This document shows positions 19,061 through 32,333 of a DNA stretch of 64,000 bases, piece after piece. Source of the DNA: Hyparrhenia diplandra (taxonomy: Eukaryota; Streptophyta; Magnoliopsida; Poales; Poaceae); the NCBI GenBank assembly GCA_015847255.1, contig JADLZK010001386.1:62001-126000 (forward strand). Reading direction: 5' to 3'. The stretch's first letter is position 1. Every line of letters begins with the position of its first letter. The position numbers were made by a program, and so were the translations under genes. The notes under the pieces were generated by a model. The model saw only the letters and a program-made list of their open reading frames with translations, did no database searches and was not told the origin of the DNA.

Positions 19061-20871
19061 CCCACACATGATTTGGAGTTGGCAGCCGTAGTGCATGCTT
19101 TAAAGATTTGGTGTCATTATCTACTTGGAAATGTGTGTCATATTTACACGGATCACAAGAGTCTAAAGATATCTTCACCCAGGATCAGCTGAATATGAGA
19201 CAAAGAAGATGGTTGGAGTTAATCAAGGATTACAATTTGGAAGTACATTACCATCCGGGCATGGCGAATGTCGTTGCAGACGCCTTGAGCCAGAAGGCAC
19301 ATTGTACTTTGGGACAACCATTGTTGGAAGAGAAGCTTAGCTTATTGCATCCTGCAATATTACACAATATTGAAGTCCAAAGTTCTCTAGAGGAGAGGAT
19401 AATTGAGGGACAGAAAACAGATAAGGGTATCTCTTTTATCAAGCAGAAACTCAAGAAAGGACCAAGTGAACACTTTAGGATTGATGAGAATGATGTTCTA
19501 TGGTATGACAACCGTTTAGTTGTACCCAAGGATAAGGAACTTCAAGATCAAATCTTGACAGAAGCACATTCTTCTACCTTATCAAACCATCCAGGCAGCA
19601 ACAAGATGCATAGAGATTTGAGATCACGTTTTTGGTGGACCAGGATGAGGAAAGAAATTGCAGCTCATGTAGCAAAGTGTGACAATTGTTGCAGAGTCAA
19701 GGCCATTCACATGAAACCTGCTGGACTGCTACAACCCTTGCCAATCTCTGATTGGAAATGGGATCACATCACTATGGATCTCATTGTTGGACTTCCACGT
19801 ACCCCGACAGGATTTGATTCAATTTGGGTAATTGTGGATAGACTAACCAAAGTTGCACATTTTATCCCAATCAACATTAGCTATGAACCTCATCAGTATG
19901 CAGAGATCTACATTTCACAGCTAGTTCGTCTGCATGGTGTACCCAAAAGTATAGCATCAGACCGAGGATCTCAATGGACCGATAGATTTTTGGAGTGTTT
20001 ACAAAAAGCCTTAGACACAAAACTAGTCTGTAGCCCAGCATACCACCCGCAAACAACTGGACAAATCGAACGGGTGAATCAAATTCTAGAGGACATGTTG
20101 AGAGCATGTGTTTTATCTGCTAAAGACCCATGGGATAAGTGGTTACCACTTGCAGAGTTCTCTTATAATAACAGTTATCAAGCAAGTATCAAGATGGCAC
20201 CATTTGAGGCTTTGTATGGTAGAAAGTGTAGAACACCTTTGAATTGGGTAGAAACTGGAGATAGAACTTATTACGGCCTCAACTTCGTTGATGATGCTAA
20301 ACAGAAGGTTAGGACAGTGCCACAACATCTAGCCGCAGCTCAAGCCCGCCAGAAAAGCTATGCTAACAAGCGTAGTAAACCTTTGGAATTCAGAGTTGGT
20401 GATTTTGTATATCTCAAGGTATCACCAATGAAGAGAGTGCAACGCTTTGGAGTTAAAAGAAAGTTAGCACCTAGATCTGTAGGTCATAATCGTATTGTTG
20501 CAAGAAAAGGAAAAGTTGCTTATCAACTACAATTGCCTCAAGAGTTGAGATCAGTCTTTAGTGTCTTTCATGTATCTCAATTGAAGAAATGTTTGAGAGT
20601 GCCTGAAGAACATATACCAGTCAGAAACGCTAAAGTGGATACCGACCTAACTTATTTTGAAGAGCCAGTCAAAATCTTAGACACCAAAGAAAGAGTAACT
20701 CATAACAAGGTTATGAAGTTATACAAGATTCTATGGACTAATCATGGAGAGAATGACGCTACATGGGAGAACGAGGAGTATCTTCGCGAAGTCTATCCTA
20801 TGTTTCTTAGCAAAGCGGTCAAGTACTACCAAATCTTGGGACGAGATTTTCTTAAGGGGGTAGATTTGTAA
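19061..20871 (+). CDS. pol: Element D pol, part 2: RNase H end, integrase, chromodomain
   Basis: After the nonsense codon the original frame runs on (DLELAAVVHALKIWCHYLLG) until a 1-base loss near 19165 shifts it. From there the frame is open to TAA at 20869-20871. Integrase shows the HHCC zinc site (EAHSSTLSNHPG to CDNCC) and the catalytic residues D (HITMDLIVG), D (SIASDRGSQW) and E (GQIERVNQILEDML). The GPY/F-type module is altered (VGHNRIV). The C-terminal chromodomain spans about the last 55 residues (PVKILDTKERVTHNKVMKLY, then ATWENEEYLREVYP) and is expected to steer insertion into heterochromatin. The stop codon overlaps the LTR start. With only two lesions this is the best preserved pol here. 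Confidence 0.88.
20851..20866 (+). other. Polypurine tract of element D
   Basis: CTTAAGGGGGTAGATT directly precedes the LTR start TGTAACACC and overlaps the end of pol. The inverted copy is found at 42593-42608 for D'. Confidence 0.85.
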
Positions 20872-23800
20872 CACCCCGGTGTTAAGCATGTCATTAGCAT
20901 ATGCATTTCATGAGCATAATCATCATTTAGTCATATGCATTTATGCACATGAAATGATACATGTCATTTGCTTGATTAAATGTATTTAATTTGCTTGAGA
21001 TGCTTTGCCATGTCATTTTATGTATGAAATGCTTGCATAATAAGTTGTTTAATCTTTATTTATCCTTATTGATGTCTATAAGATGTGTTAGAGCAAGGTT
21101 GATGTTGGTCATGTTTCCTAATTAGGTTTTATAAAAGTAGTTTGACTTTGTTTGACCTTGTTTGACCTTCGAGAGTAATTTTGTAAACCCTTCGAAAAGT
21201 CTTAGCTAGCATGCTTGCATGTGTGTGCACCTAAAAGGAGAAGTGTAGAAAATTTGTTGTAGATGATATGTTGTGTGGAGCTCAATCCATGAACATGGTT
21301 GGAGCTTGTCCGAAAAGTCAAAAACAGTTTGAATTTCATTTGAAATTGAGGCTGATTTGACTTTTGAGTGTTGATTTGACTTTTGAGTGTTGATGCTTTG
21401 ATTTTGCAGCGTAGTTCCAAAACCAAACCGAATTAGGAGAAAGTTTGTATTGATGAAATATTCTAAGTTTTATGAGGAACATTTCGTTAAATATGAGTTT
21501 TTGCTAATTCGCACGTATCACGAGGTTTAGAGCAAAACAATTTGCATTAGGGGTTTTATTTCAAAAAAAAAGAAAGGAACCTTGGCCGGCCACCGTAACC
21601 CTGCCCGTGGCCGCGTGTCGCGCGCCGCCTGCCACCCTACCGCGCCGATGCCTTGAAGAGGATGGAAACCGCATCCCTTGCACGTGAAGCCCACTCCTCT
21701 GCCCCTCCCGTTCCTTCCCTTCTCGCCCAAGCCAAGGAGCAGCAGCAGGGCCGCCACAGCGCCGCCGCCACACCATTGCCGCCGTCCACCGCGCCGAGCT
21801 CGCCCCTACACCAAATCCGGCCATCCAAACGCATCCATAGCTCCATAACCCCGCACCCGACCTTATCGACGCGTCTAGAGCCCGAACCGCACAAGAAGAA
21901 GGCTGTTTTGCCGTCCGCCGCGGCAAAAGCTCTCGCCGGAGCTCCACCGCGCATCGTCGTCCCGCGGCCCCGCCTCCTCAGTCCATCTCCCGGTGTTTCG
22001 GCTTGTGTTCTAGCTGCCTAGAGTTGCGTGCTAGCCTCGACCAAATTTGCTAGGGAAGTTAAGATCCAGGTGAGCCAGAACGCGTCGCCGTCGTCGTTTC
22101 TGCCGCCATGGCCGCCGTCGCGGGCGTGCTCGCCGCTGGCGTCCCCTTGGCATTTTTCTTTGCTCTAATCCGCGTTCCGTGCTCCTTGTGATGTGTAGTA
22201 CTTGGTGCCAAGATGAATCAGAGTTTGGTGCCCTCAGCTCGCCGGACCGCGACGTCGCCGCCGCCATGTTCACGGACGCCGCCGGGCATGCATGTCGACG
22301 GAGGCCATAACCACGCATCCCTCCCGTTCAAGTGCCGTAGAAGCTTCGGCAGGTACTACCGAGCCTCGTCGGCGCGCATCGCCTTGGCCATCCCTCGCCG
22401 AAAACCGTAGCTTCGCCGGTGACCGCCGCCGCCGCCGTCGCTCCTCGCCGCCCGCGCCGCGCCGCCATCGTCGCTAGAGACCACATCGGCTTGGGTAAGA
22501 GGCATCAATCGATAGATCTCGACGATCTGAACCCGTAGGTACCCTCGAGTCGCCGGAGGGACGAACGACGGCGGAGATTCGCCGCTCGCCACCTCTTTGC
22601 GCCGCCGGTGCCCTTTTTGTCTCGCCGACGAGAGGGGCCCATCCGTCGATCTGTTTTTCCTTTTCTTTATTCTTTAAAAATAGATTTAAATGCTTGCAAA
22701 ATTCATATCTCCCTCGTTTTAGCTCGAATTGAGTGGGACAAATTTTGCTGTGATCCTTGTGAGTAGATCTACAGTATAAAAATATGAGATGTGGTTTTCT
22801 AGTAGTTTTTATATTTATCTAGATTTATTGCAATATATGCCATGTTTCTAGGTAAATGCATATCTAATATTTGGTGCATGATAAAATAGTGGTTCCTATA
22901 TGAAATGTTCATGTTTTTGCATGTAGAGTGCAGGAAAAATGTCATGCATCATATGTTCTGTTGTGGAAATGTGATGTTTGATTTATGTGCTATTTACCAT
23001 GCTTTCTTAGAAAATTCATAGAAAAATAATTATTAGGGTTTTTGCCATGATAATTTTTGTACATGCATTTGTTACTGTTATGTAGCTTTTCATGTTCATG
23101 GTTAGGTTTTTTCATACATTTCATAGTACAAAGTATTTTCATGCCTTGTTTTTATGCTAGCATGTCATTTTTGTGTAGGAGAGTATATGCATGAGTTTGC
23201 TATGAAATTTTGATGGTAGGCATGTTAGACCAGTAGAATGCTCCTGTAATTTTTGTAGAGTTTTCTAATGTGTTTACATATTTATCATATTTATGTTGCA
23301 TAGAAAATGCTTGCAAAATGCATGGTAATAGTATAGTAATAATTCTTGGATGATATACTGTTTGTTCTTATGATAATAAGGACCTGTTAGTGTGGTTAGT
23401 TTGCTGGTCTTGTGTGTTTGGTCAATTTATTAATCCTAGCTTTTTATATTTTAAGTGTGCATATGTAGTGCTTAGTTAGGGAATATCATTTCATGTAAGT
23501 TAGTTTATCTTTTGGGTTGATCAATAGGTTATTTTGATGCTTTATGGTCTTATTTGCTTGCTGGTCAAATTTGGTAAGAGTTGCATGCTTGGTTAGAGAG
23601 TTATAGGAGTTGCATGTTGCAAGTTGTCTAAAAAAATAGAGCCTCTGTTTTTCCTGTTTTCGAGGCTGTAGATGTTAGAATCTGGTCTAGAGTGTATTGA
23701 ATGATTTGTAGATAATTTTGTTAGCTTTCCAATGAGTATTTGTTTGCTGCATTTGGAGTTATAGAACTCCCCGTGTGATCTTTTTTTAGTAACAGCATGT

Positions 23801-23999
23801 CTAGCTGCTATTTTCAGTGTATTAGTGAATTAGGGTGTCTGCTTGATGTAGATTACTAAGGCTTCTTGTGTAGTTATATTCATGCTTTTACAAAAGAGAT
23901 ATGCACTTACTAGTATCATACATCATAATGCATTCATCCATCATTCTACCTTATTTATATACAAGTTTATTTTTTTGTGCATTGGTATTAACCAATCTC
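20867..23999 (+). repeat. 3' LTR of element D (truncated by CACTA)
   Basis: It starts TGTAACACCCCGG. About 3.1 kb are present and align, inverted, with 42592-40884 and then 29598 to about 28200 in D'. The remaining ~1.6 kb expected from D' is missing because the CACTA end begins at 24000. The LTR is AT-rich except for a GC-rich block at about 21580-22650, whose open frames (for example 21653-22021) look like composition shadows. A TATA-like TTTATAAAAG is at 21127-21136. Confidence 0.82.
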
Positions 24000-26520
24000 C
24001 ACTACAAGAAATCGACATTCCAAGACAAATCAATTTTGTCATGTATAGCCCAAAACTGTCACAAAAAGTGCATTCATGACGAAATCCGTCCGTTATGGCG
24101 TCCGTCATATAATCAGCGTCACAAAATGTCCGGCGTGACGGAATTTGGGTGTTCTGTCACAAAATCACAAAACATTATGTGACGGTACCTCAACTCTCTG
24201 TCATATAATAGTGTGTTAACCATGGTTAAACCGCAGATTTATGCTAGCTATTGTGACGATAGGAAGCTGTCATGTATAAGTAGTTAACCATGGTTAGAAG
24301 TCTGTCATATATTGTGAGGCCCCGGATTTAGGGTCCAGGCCCATATTAGAGGCCCAACCCAATTGTAACAATGATAATAGGGATAATAATAAACCACAAA
24401 ATCAATTATATATTATCATATTGACCATATAAAAAGTGCCCCTGTGTCATGTTTTCATACAAAAGTATGATGCTCCAGAACACATGTTTTCATACAAAAG
24501 TACAACAAAACATAAAAATACAATGATCTAGACAACTAAACAAATTCTAGCATCTAGCACCAAGTTGTAGCCAATAGCCGGTGTCAAGTTCCTTCACCAA
24601 ACAATTTCTTGCCCACCGGCCGGCTTTGCCAAGTTCTAGTCAACAACCTAGCAAACAGAATAAAACAAAACAATGAAGTCAGATTTAGATGACTGAATGG
24701 ACAAAGTTTACACGACAAAAACCGGAGCTTAAGTCGGATCGATGCATGAATTTCTATCCTCAAATTATCCGTACATTTTTTCTAGAAAGACTATCGACAC
24801 AACCATTTAAATGAATTAAAGTTGATTTCTTGACCAAATAAATCTTGTCTTTGCTGAATAGACCCCATTTCTTTACCTAAATATATTTCATCGATCTTTG
24901 AAATATGCAGAAAATTAATGTCAATTTCCTCTATTTTCATTGTCAATATGCAAGGCCAACAAAGAAGTATATTCTCTAATATGTTCGGCACACAAGAGAA
25001 GTCTTTAGTTTGCAACAAGATCGTAAATGCTTGACAAGGTCAAGACTAAGTGTTAAAATTTAATATGTCATTGAATTCATGTTTCTTTGCATATATAGTA
25101 TCATAAAAAGTTTAGAATGGTCTAATGGTCGGTAAATGAGTGCAAGCAAGGTCGCAACCAGATAATTCACCAAATCGAAGTGTACCTCAAGTAGCTTGAC
25201 AAAACAAGTAACAACTAGTACTAACAAGCATTCTAACGAGGGAAGTATTAACATAACTCATGCAAGTATGCAACTGAATGGAAGTGTTGTACGTACACCG
25301 AAATCTGCAACTAAAGAAGTCAAGGACCCAGTACATCGAGGCGAAAACACCTGCACAACCAAAATAGATGCAACCTGAGTGAGGAAGTTCACCTACTAAT
25401 AAGAAAAGTTTAAAATTAGTTTGCTGAGCTAAGACATTGAAAAGAAACTAGAAAAGATTCAAATTAGTTTGTTGAGCAAACAGGCATAGAAACAGTCAGA
25501 TATGATTGTACTCACCTTGCAAATGAATGTGCTTGTACTCCATATGTCATCACCATCAACTCCGGACACAACAGATTCCATCAAAAAGAAAACTATAATC
25601 AGATAACTAACAAAATAATAATGACAAATGACAATTAGACAACACATAGCCAGATAGTTCTATCTACGCATGTAAAAGATTATAAGTCAACAAGATTATA
25701 AGTCTCATTTACAAAATAAGCAAAGTGCATGTAAAGATTATATATCCGCTTATACATAGATAGTTCTATCTATGCATAACCCAATGTACCAATTACAATA
25801 CATGCAAATAAAGAAGATGAAGAATCTTATACATCTCAATAACACGTAAATAGCACTATTTTAGCATCCTAAGAAGTCAATCAATTTTAAGTTTGACAAA
25901 TGTAGTTTGTGAAACTTAAAAATGAATGACCTCTTAGGATGTCAAAATTGGCCAACAAATACCTAAGTATAACTCTTTACTAAAGATTTACTAAAGTTTG
26001 CATCATGGGCTCACCAGCAGGGAGTGTCTTATGTAATCTTCCACAAACTCTCGACAGCAGCCTCATTACGTTGATGCCTAGTGTTTGTGAAAGATCACAT
26101 CAGACACTGCACCAAGTCTAGACCACAATTATTTTCACTGTTTGGCCAAACAAAAGGATATGATCATCCTTCCATGAATGTCCACATGGGCACAAGGGTA
26201 AACAAAGGTAGTAGGCCTCAGAATAATGGTTGTTTGGCTTGTTTATACCAACTGATAATGAAACATAACACATGGGGACCATGAAATCATCAGGAACTTT
26301 GCAGCCTCAGCCTCCCAAGATTATACCAACTCATTCTTGAACACAAAAAAGAGTAGCCGAGGTCAGCAAGGTTCCTGATGATTCGATGAACAACATGAAA
26401 ACAAACTCTATTTTTCTTCACAAGCCAAACATGATCATCCTGCCATTACTGTCATCATCGGCACAATGGTAAACAGACTCAGCAATTAGTTGGTTTGCAA
26501 ATATCATCATAGGTGGCTAT
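24000..26520. mobile_element. CACTA (En/Spm-type) transposon end with subterminal repeats
   Basis: CACTACAAGAAATCGAC at 24000 is the classic CACTA terminal inverted repeat start, and it interrupts the alignment of D's LTR with D'. The first 310 bases are crowded with subterminal motifs in both orientations: CTGTCATATA, CTGTCACAAAA, GTGACGGAA and CTGTCATGTATA. Beyond 24314 the sequence is AT-rich and without recognisable coding potential. The opposite end (…TTTCTTGTAGTG) is not in the window. The D' LTR appears to begin at 26521 inside this element, so its other half should lie beyond the right edge. Whether the whole 24314-26520 belongs to it is inferred from context. Confidence 0.65.
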
Positions 26521-29500
26521 TGTGACAGAGCCGACCAATTTATAAGAAATCAAGTATAATTCGCAATTACCGAAGCAATCGCAGTCTACACTTGAGTCCA
26601 TATAAACCCGGTATTCCGGAAATCTCAGAGTGATTTCAAACTCATCAACAATACAACCAAGATCGTTGAGCTCAGTAGTTCCAATCCGCAGGTATCTCAA
26701 ACCAAATTCAAAATATATTAATCAGAGTGCGGTGTACACATTTATTCCAAAGTATTTCAGAGTGCGGAAGCAATAGCTTTCGAAAACAAGATAGTTGTAC
26801 AGCGGAAATTAAAATCAAATAGTATAGTGCCAACTTAATGTCACCCCTGTAATAGCATGAGACAGGGAAATATGGAGACTACCATGCCCTAGGCATTAAT
26901 CTTCAACCACAGCACATCACAACTGGAACGAATCATGCTAGACGGATCACCTGCAACATCGGGAATTAACTCGTGAGTACTCAATTGTACTCCGCAAGAC
27001 TTACCCGTCTTAAACCAGAAAATAAGGAAAAGACTCCAAGGATTATGCTTGGCTTTATCTGGAGCTGGCTGACTCACATTTATTTTCAGAAATAAAGTTG
27101 ATTAATGCGCCTACACATACTACTCAGGTTCTTCCAAGTTAAAAGGTTATTATTATATACATAAACCATAAGTCCTATATAGTCAAGATTAAAGACATAT
27201 GCTCAGCGATATATAAATAACAGTATAAGTAACTTAATCAACATTTTAACATCAGCAGCATGAATATAGTAACCATTATTGTGATATTAAACTACGATGT
27301 CGTGGAAGCATCCCGGGTTCTCACTGTCCAGGAGAGATGGCGATTCAAATCGATTACTGACCAGCTGGCGAATACCCTATCATACACTAGGTCTACGTCT
27401 CGACTGCAGACCTAATCACTTCCAAGATGTTAGGGGACGTAAAGTCTCGGACCTGTCGGCAACCCCCTCCTCTCGAGCCACCAAGTGAGCTGACCCGAAG
27501 ACGCCGCTTCGGGTGCCTCTGCTTGCGCCCGATCAAACCCAACCGACCACGCCAAGGAGGGACGTTAAGCGTACAAGTACCGGCCCCTAACATTCCCACA
27601 AGCTTCGTGGCTCACGACCCGGCGGAGCCTACTATATGAACAGGTACGTTCAACTTCCGACCGCCTTCCGACAAAGGGATTAGTCCTTAGCTGATCAGAT
27701 GGAAGACCACAATATCCATCCGATCTCACATGTTTTATTAACCAAGTTCTCAAGAAGCTGACTTGTTAATCACCAACGTGATTAACCCAACAACAAATCC
27801 TCACAAGTGACCGAAAATCGCTTCTCTTGCAATCATCATAAGCGAGCATTTATTTAACCTAGACTCCTACATAGGATAGGGGGACAACTTCAGCAAGGAT
27901 ATCTGTGCATCAACGGTTTCGACCACTTCCTATACTTAATGCAGCATTCTTAAAAGGACTCAACAAATTAATTGAGAAAGCATAGGAAAGTTCAGCATGC
28001 ACCGGGGCTTGCCTTGAGAAAAAGTAGTAGGAAGAAGTTAGAATCTTCTCGGAAGGCTGGAGTCACGATCCTCCTTCTCTGTGGGGTCTTTTGGCTGCAC
28101 TCCGAGATGATAAAGGTTGACCTCCCGCTCCTTGATCTTCTCCCGAACTAACTCCTCCGATCCTGATATGATGCATGCATGTGCAAGAGTTAATATTACG
28201 AATGCACAGAAACATACTTGTATATGAATAAAGTAAAATGATGGATGAATGCATTATGATGAATGATACTAGTAAGTGGATATCTCTTCTGTAGAAACAC
28301 AATCATAACTACACAAGAAACCCTAGTAATCTACATCAAGCAAACACCCTATTTCACTAAACACCGAAAATGGCAGCTAGACAGGCTGTTACTAAAAAGA
28401 TCACGAGGGAGTTCTATAACTCCAAATGCAGCAAACAAATACTCGTTGGAAAGCTAACAAAATTATCTACAAACCATTCCGTACACTCGTGACCAGATTC
28501 TAAAATTTACAGCCTCAAAAACAGCAAAAACAGATGCGCTGTTTTCAACCTACGGGCAACATGCAATAGCTATAATAAATCACCCAAGCATGTACTTCCT
28601 CTAGGATTTTTCCAGCAAGCAAACAAGGTCAAAATCTACCTAATAAACCTACTGGTCAAGCCAAGAGGTAAACTAAAGCACATGAAATGACATTCCTAAT
28701 ATAAACACTACACAAGCACACTTTAAATATATAAAAGCTAGGATTAATAAATTGACCAAACACACAAGACCAGCAAACTAACCATACTAACAGGTCCTTA
28801 TTATCATAATAACAAATAGTACATCACCCAAAAATTATAATCATACTATTTACATGCATTTCCAAGGCATTTTCCTAGCAACATAAATATGATAAATACA
28901 TAGACACCTTAGAAAAATCTACACAAATTACCGGAGCATCCTACTGGTCTAACATGCCTACCATAAAAATTTCATAGCAAACTCAGGCAGATTCTGTCCT
29001 ACACAAAAATGGCAAGCTAGCATAAAAACTAGGCATGAAAATACTTTGTACTATGAAAATTGTCAGACAATAGATTTCTAAGTATGACAAGCTACATAAC
29101 AGTAACAAATGCATGTACAAAAATTATCATGGCAAAAACCCTAGTAATTATTTTTCTATGAATTTCCTAAGAAAGCATGGTAAATAGCACATAAATCAAA
29201 AACCACATTTCTACCACAGAACATAGCATGTCTAATATTTTTCCTGCACTACACATCCAAAAACAAGAACATTTCATATAGGAACCACTATTTTATCATG
29301 CACCAAAATTTAGATATGCATTTATCTAGAAACATGGCAATTAAAGCAATAAATCTAGATAAATATAAAAACTACCAGAAAATGCCAACTCATATTTTTT
29401 ATCCTGTAGATCTATTAACAAGGAGCACAACAAAATTGGTTTCACAATTTTCTCACATTCCTAGCTAGAGATATGAATTTTCTAAGGGAAACAAGCATCT

Positions 29501-29598
29501 TTGGAAAGAAAAACAAAAAAGAAAACACTGGCGACAGCCGGGCCCCGCTTGTCGGTGTCGCGAAACGAGGGGATCGGCGGCGTTGCCACCTGCGGCGG
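26521..29598 (-). repeat. 3' LTR of D', distal part
   Basis: This continues the LTR after the insertion of element C. From 29598 to about 28200 it is the inverse of D's LTR (about 22590-23990). The rest, down to TGTGACAGAGCC at 26521, has no forward counterpart because of the CACTA. The end at 26521 is inferred: the minus-sense end …GCTCTGTCACA is placed like the end of solo LTR E, and both share GTGCGGAAG and GGGGCTTGC landmarks at similar spacing. The open frames here are not convincing genes. Confidence 0.65.
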
Positions 29599-30956
29599 TG
29601 TTGGTGTTTCTTAGCGTAGCGGAAATAGTCGCAAGCGCGCGGAAATACCGTTGTAGCACTTCACCGGAAGTGTTGAGGGTATCGATTTCCACAAGGAGCG
29701 GGTGTTAAGTCGGGCTCGACTAGCTACCGAGGATGAAGATGGAAAGGGGGTGAGGCGGGTAGTGAGTTTCTACTACAGCGGATTATCCTAAAGCCGAATT
29801 ACTTCTTTTCTTATACGTTCACGTAGCCACCGGCTCTCCCCCGATGCGCGAGGAAAGGGTCCAGGCCTCCGGACTACTGCAACTTAGGACGTGGAGGAAT
29901 ACTAAGGTCAAACGGGGCTGTCACCACACCCGCCTACCTCACTACCGTGGACTGATTGGCAAACGAGGGGTGACTTGTAGTTTAGACACCACGTCTACAC
30001 TACTTATCACGTACTCTAGCGTCGGCCGGGAACATCCGTCTTCATCGAGTCCTCTACTAGAGCATCTACCCGATATGGTAAACAACGAACCGTGAACGTT
30101 ATAATTAAAGTAATAATTCAAACTCGAAGATAATTACTGTAAATAGAACACGGATCTCTTACTCAAAACCCGGTAGGATAATCCGTAGAGGTACAAATGC
30201 GCGGAGACAGGAGCCGGCGGGGTTGAACTCCGTCCGCCCGGCGCGAGAGGGGTCGCTACTCCTCTTCTCCACACTTCCTCCTCTCTCACTCCCTTCTAAT
30301 TCTAACTTGGCTCCTTTCCTCTACTCCAATGTGTACTAAGTGTGAGTGGTGGAGTGGAGTGTGGGATTTATTAAATGATCAAATGATCAAGTGTGTGATG
30401 GTGTGTATTGATGTGTATGATGTTTTGATACAAGTGAGGAGTGCCTCTCTTTATATAGTGGAGAGGAGGAGGGAATGGAGGGCTCTCCTTGCTTCGAGGT
30501 CTTCTTGGCGGGAACAAAACCTGCACCGCATGCAACCGCCGAGTGAAAACCGCTCCAAACCGCCCGAGAGAAAGGCGGAACAGAGGGCGAAAATTTGCGC
30601 CGACCGCCCCGCAGAATGTGCTTGGCCGCCCCCAGGTTTGGGCCTCCCGCCCCCGCCTCTCTGTTGCTTGGCGTTTTGTCCTTCAAATGTTGGGCCTATG
30701 ATGGTGCATGGGCCAAATTGTCTTGCGGGGTTTGGTCCTCTTGATTGATCCACTCCTTGGCGTCTTTTATTCAACACGCTTTCTAATTTATTTGGCGACT
30801 TTGTACTGTTTCCACTCTTATACCCGCAAAACATAATTTCTACGAATACAAGTGGAACTAGGTTAGAAGTAAAGGTATATGTAACATAAGTTTGCCCCTT
30901 TCTCATGAATTGGATAAAGGTTGGCGGTATAATATACTCGATAATGACCGCCAACA
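29599..30956 (-). repeat. 3' LTR of element C
   Basis: A 1358-bp LTR paired with 39544-40883. A minus-strand TATA motif lies at about 30450-30457 (CTCTTTATATAG on plus). Open frames on both strands within it recur in the other LTR copies and are shadows. Confidence 0.9.
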
Positions 30957-32328
30957 AGTCCCCAAGCTTAACCTTTGCTCGTCCCGAGCAAATAGCTAAG
31001 TGTTTGGTTGTTGATCGGGAGTTGCTACAATGCCGATATATTTCAAAATGTACCATGCTCATAATAAAGTATTCTTCCGTTGTTTAAATAAATTGGCATT
31101 TTTATCTATCCTTGTTTACTTAAATCATATGGGGCTTATAACATTCTCCAAACTCTTGGGTTATTGCAAGATAGAACGGTTTTCATAGAAACACTAGTCA
31201 TGCATTCTTTGATTGATCATTCATGCGGAGATTTTCGTAATGATTCCTTAAATCATCTCAAGTGTGCAAACCATAAGGAGAAACAAGTCATAAGCCTTGA
31301 TCAAGATGTGCAAGGAAATTTTATTTCTTTTGATAAGGTATGGGCTAGCTCTTATTTCTTTTTAGAGAAGTGGGCTCTACTAAGCCCTCGGACACTTGTC
31401 CATTATTCTTCTCTCTCTTCTTTTTTTTTTTTTAGGCGGGTATCGAAGTACCCATTGTTTTATTTTTTTGGACACACGTCCATTTTTTTCTAGCTTAGCC
31501 CATAACCTATTTTTGGCAATGTGAATGTGAATCTTGATCAAAAAGCGTATGGGGGTGTGTCTCACATAGGCTATCATGAGAACTTTGATCATTAAGGAAT
31601 TTTGGAAATTATTCTCCGAATGATGAATCTCTCTTAGAACAAAATCATAGTAGATTCTATTTTTACCATATCATATCCGGCAATAGCTTAGAGAAGAATC
31701 ATGTGTTTGCATACCCACAAATCATTAAGTTTTAGGACAAGACAAGTTAAGCCAATAAACTTAAACATTGGGGAATACAATGTTATGAACTAGGTGCAAA
31801 TTGAACTATAGACAGAGCAACTATTCATCATTTCAACGGAAGAGAAATTAAGCATCCTTATACTACATATTGGAGTGGAATCATATTTTTGTTCTTTTCA
31901 TTTTTTTAAAGGAAATGAAAATGAAAAACTAAGAGATAAAATAAAATGATAGGGAGGTAGGTACTTACCTCCGTGGGGGTCCTCCCCCAAGCTAGGCGAT
32001 GGCCTATGGGTTAGGGGTAGTACCCCATGTGGCGCCGTAACGCCAAGCGTGCCTCGTGCTCGCCGTCTCCGTTCGCCTTCTCTCGCTTGGTGTTACGTGC
32101 TGGCGATGGCGTTGATCGGAAACCGCACAAAACCGGTGATGGATGCGCAATCTCACTGTGCGGAGTTCCACATTCCAGTCGGGTGTTGATCTCTTGAGCG
32201 CTGGGGTCCACCGTAGAGTGACGTGGTGGTGGCATCCCTTCGGTCGGAGGACTTTGTGTGTGTCTCATGCCATGCCGACCCTCGCTGGTGCGGATGAGGT
32301 GTGAACATCCCCTCATCTTTGGAAGGTG
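30957..32328 (-). other. 3' non-coding region of element C
   Basis: No gene is seen. Minus-sense landmarks from the LTR inward are a polypurine-like GCTTGGGGACT, a perfect hairpin GCTCGTCCCGAGC (30977-30989), and the GTGGGCTCTA/GGACA..TGTCC block (31369-31402) beside a T tract. Another hairpin, GGAGGTAGGTACTTACCTCC, lies at about 31951-31970. From about 31970 to 32328 the sequence becomes GC-rich and unlike the other elements. Confidence 0.6.
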
Positions 32329-32333
32329 GGTGT

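Larger units (their letters stand above)
7822..23999 (+). mobile_element. Element D: chromovirus (Tekay/Del-type Ty3/gypsy), 5' part missing, split by a Sirevirus
   Basis: Coding order is gag, protease, RT, RNase H, integrase and a C-terminal chromodomain, followed by a polypurine tract and a long 3' LTR starting TGTAACACCCCGG. Element A cuts it at the left, in gag. The Sirevirus at 9003-17700 splits the protease, with flanks joining across a GAAGA duplication. The CACTA at 24000 interrupts the 3' LTR. The integrase-chromodomain order and the LTR of several kilobases point to the Tekay/Del clade. A related minus-strand copy, D', lies at 26521-43452. Confidence 0.85.

Noticed and set aside
21561..22021. 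Overlapping long frames on both strands in the GC-rich part of D's LTR
   Set aside because: They lie inside an LTR, have Ala/Pro/Arg-rich low-complexity products, and are not conserved in the inverted copy D'.
24314..24340. TGTGAGGCCCCGG as the end of the D' LTR
   Set aside because: It would make the LTR about 7 kb. Spacing of shared landmarks with solo LTR E fits an end at 26521 better. It remains an alternative if the CACTA is only about 310 bases long.
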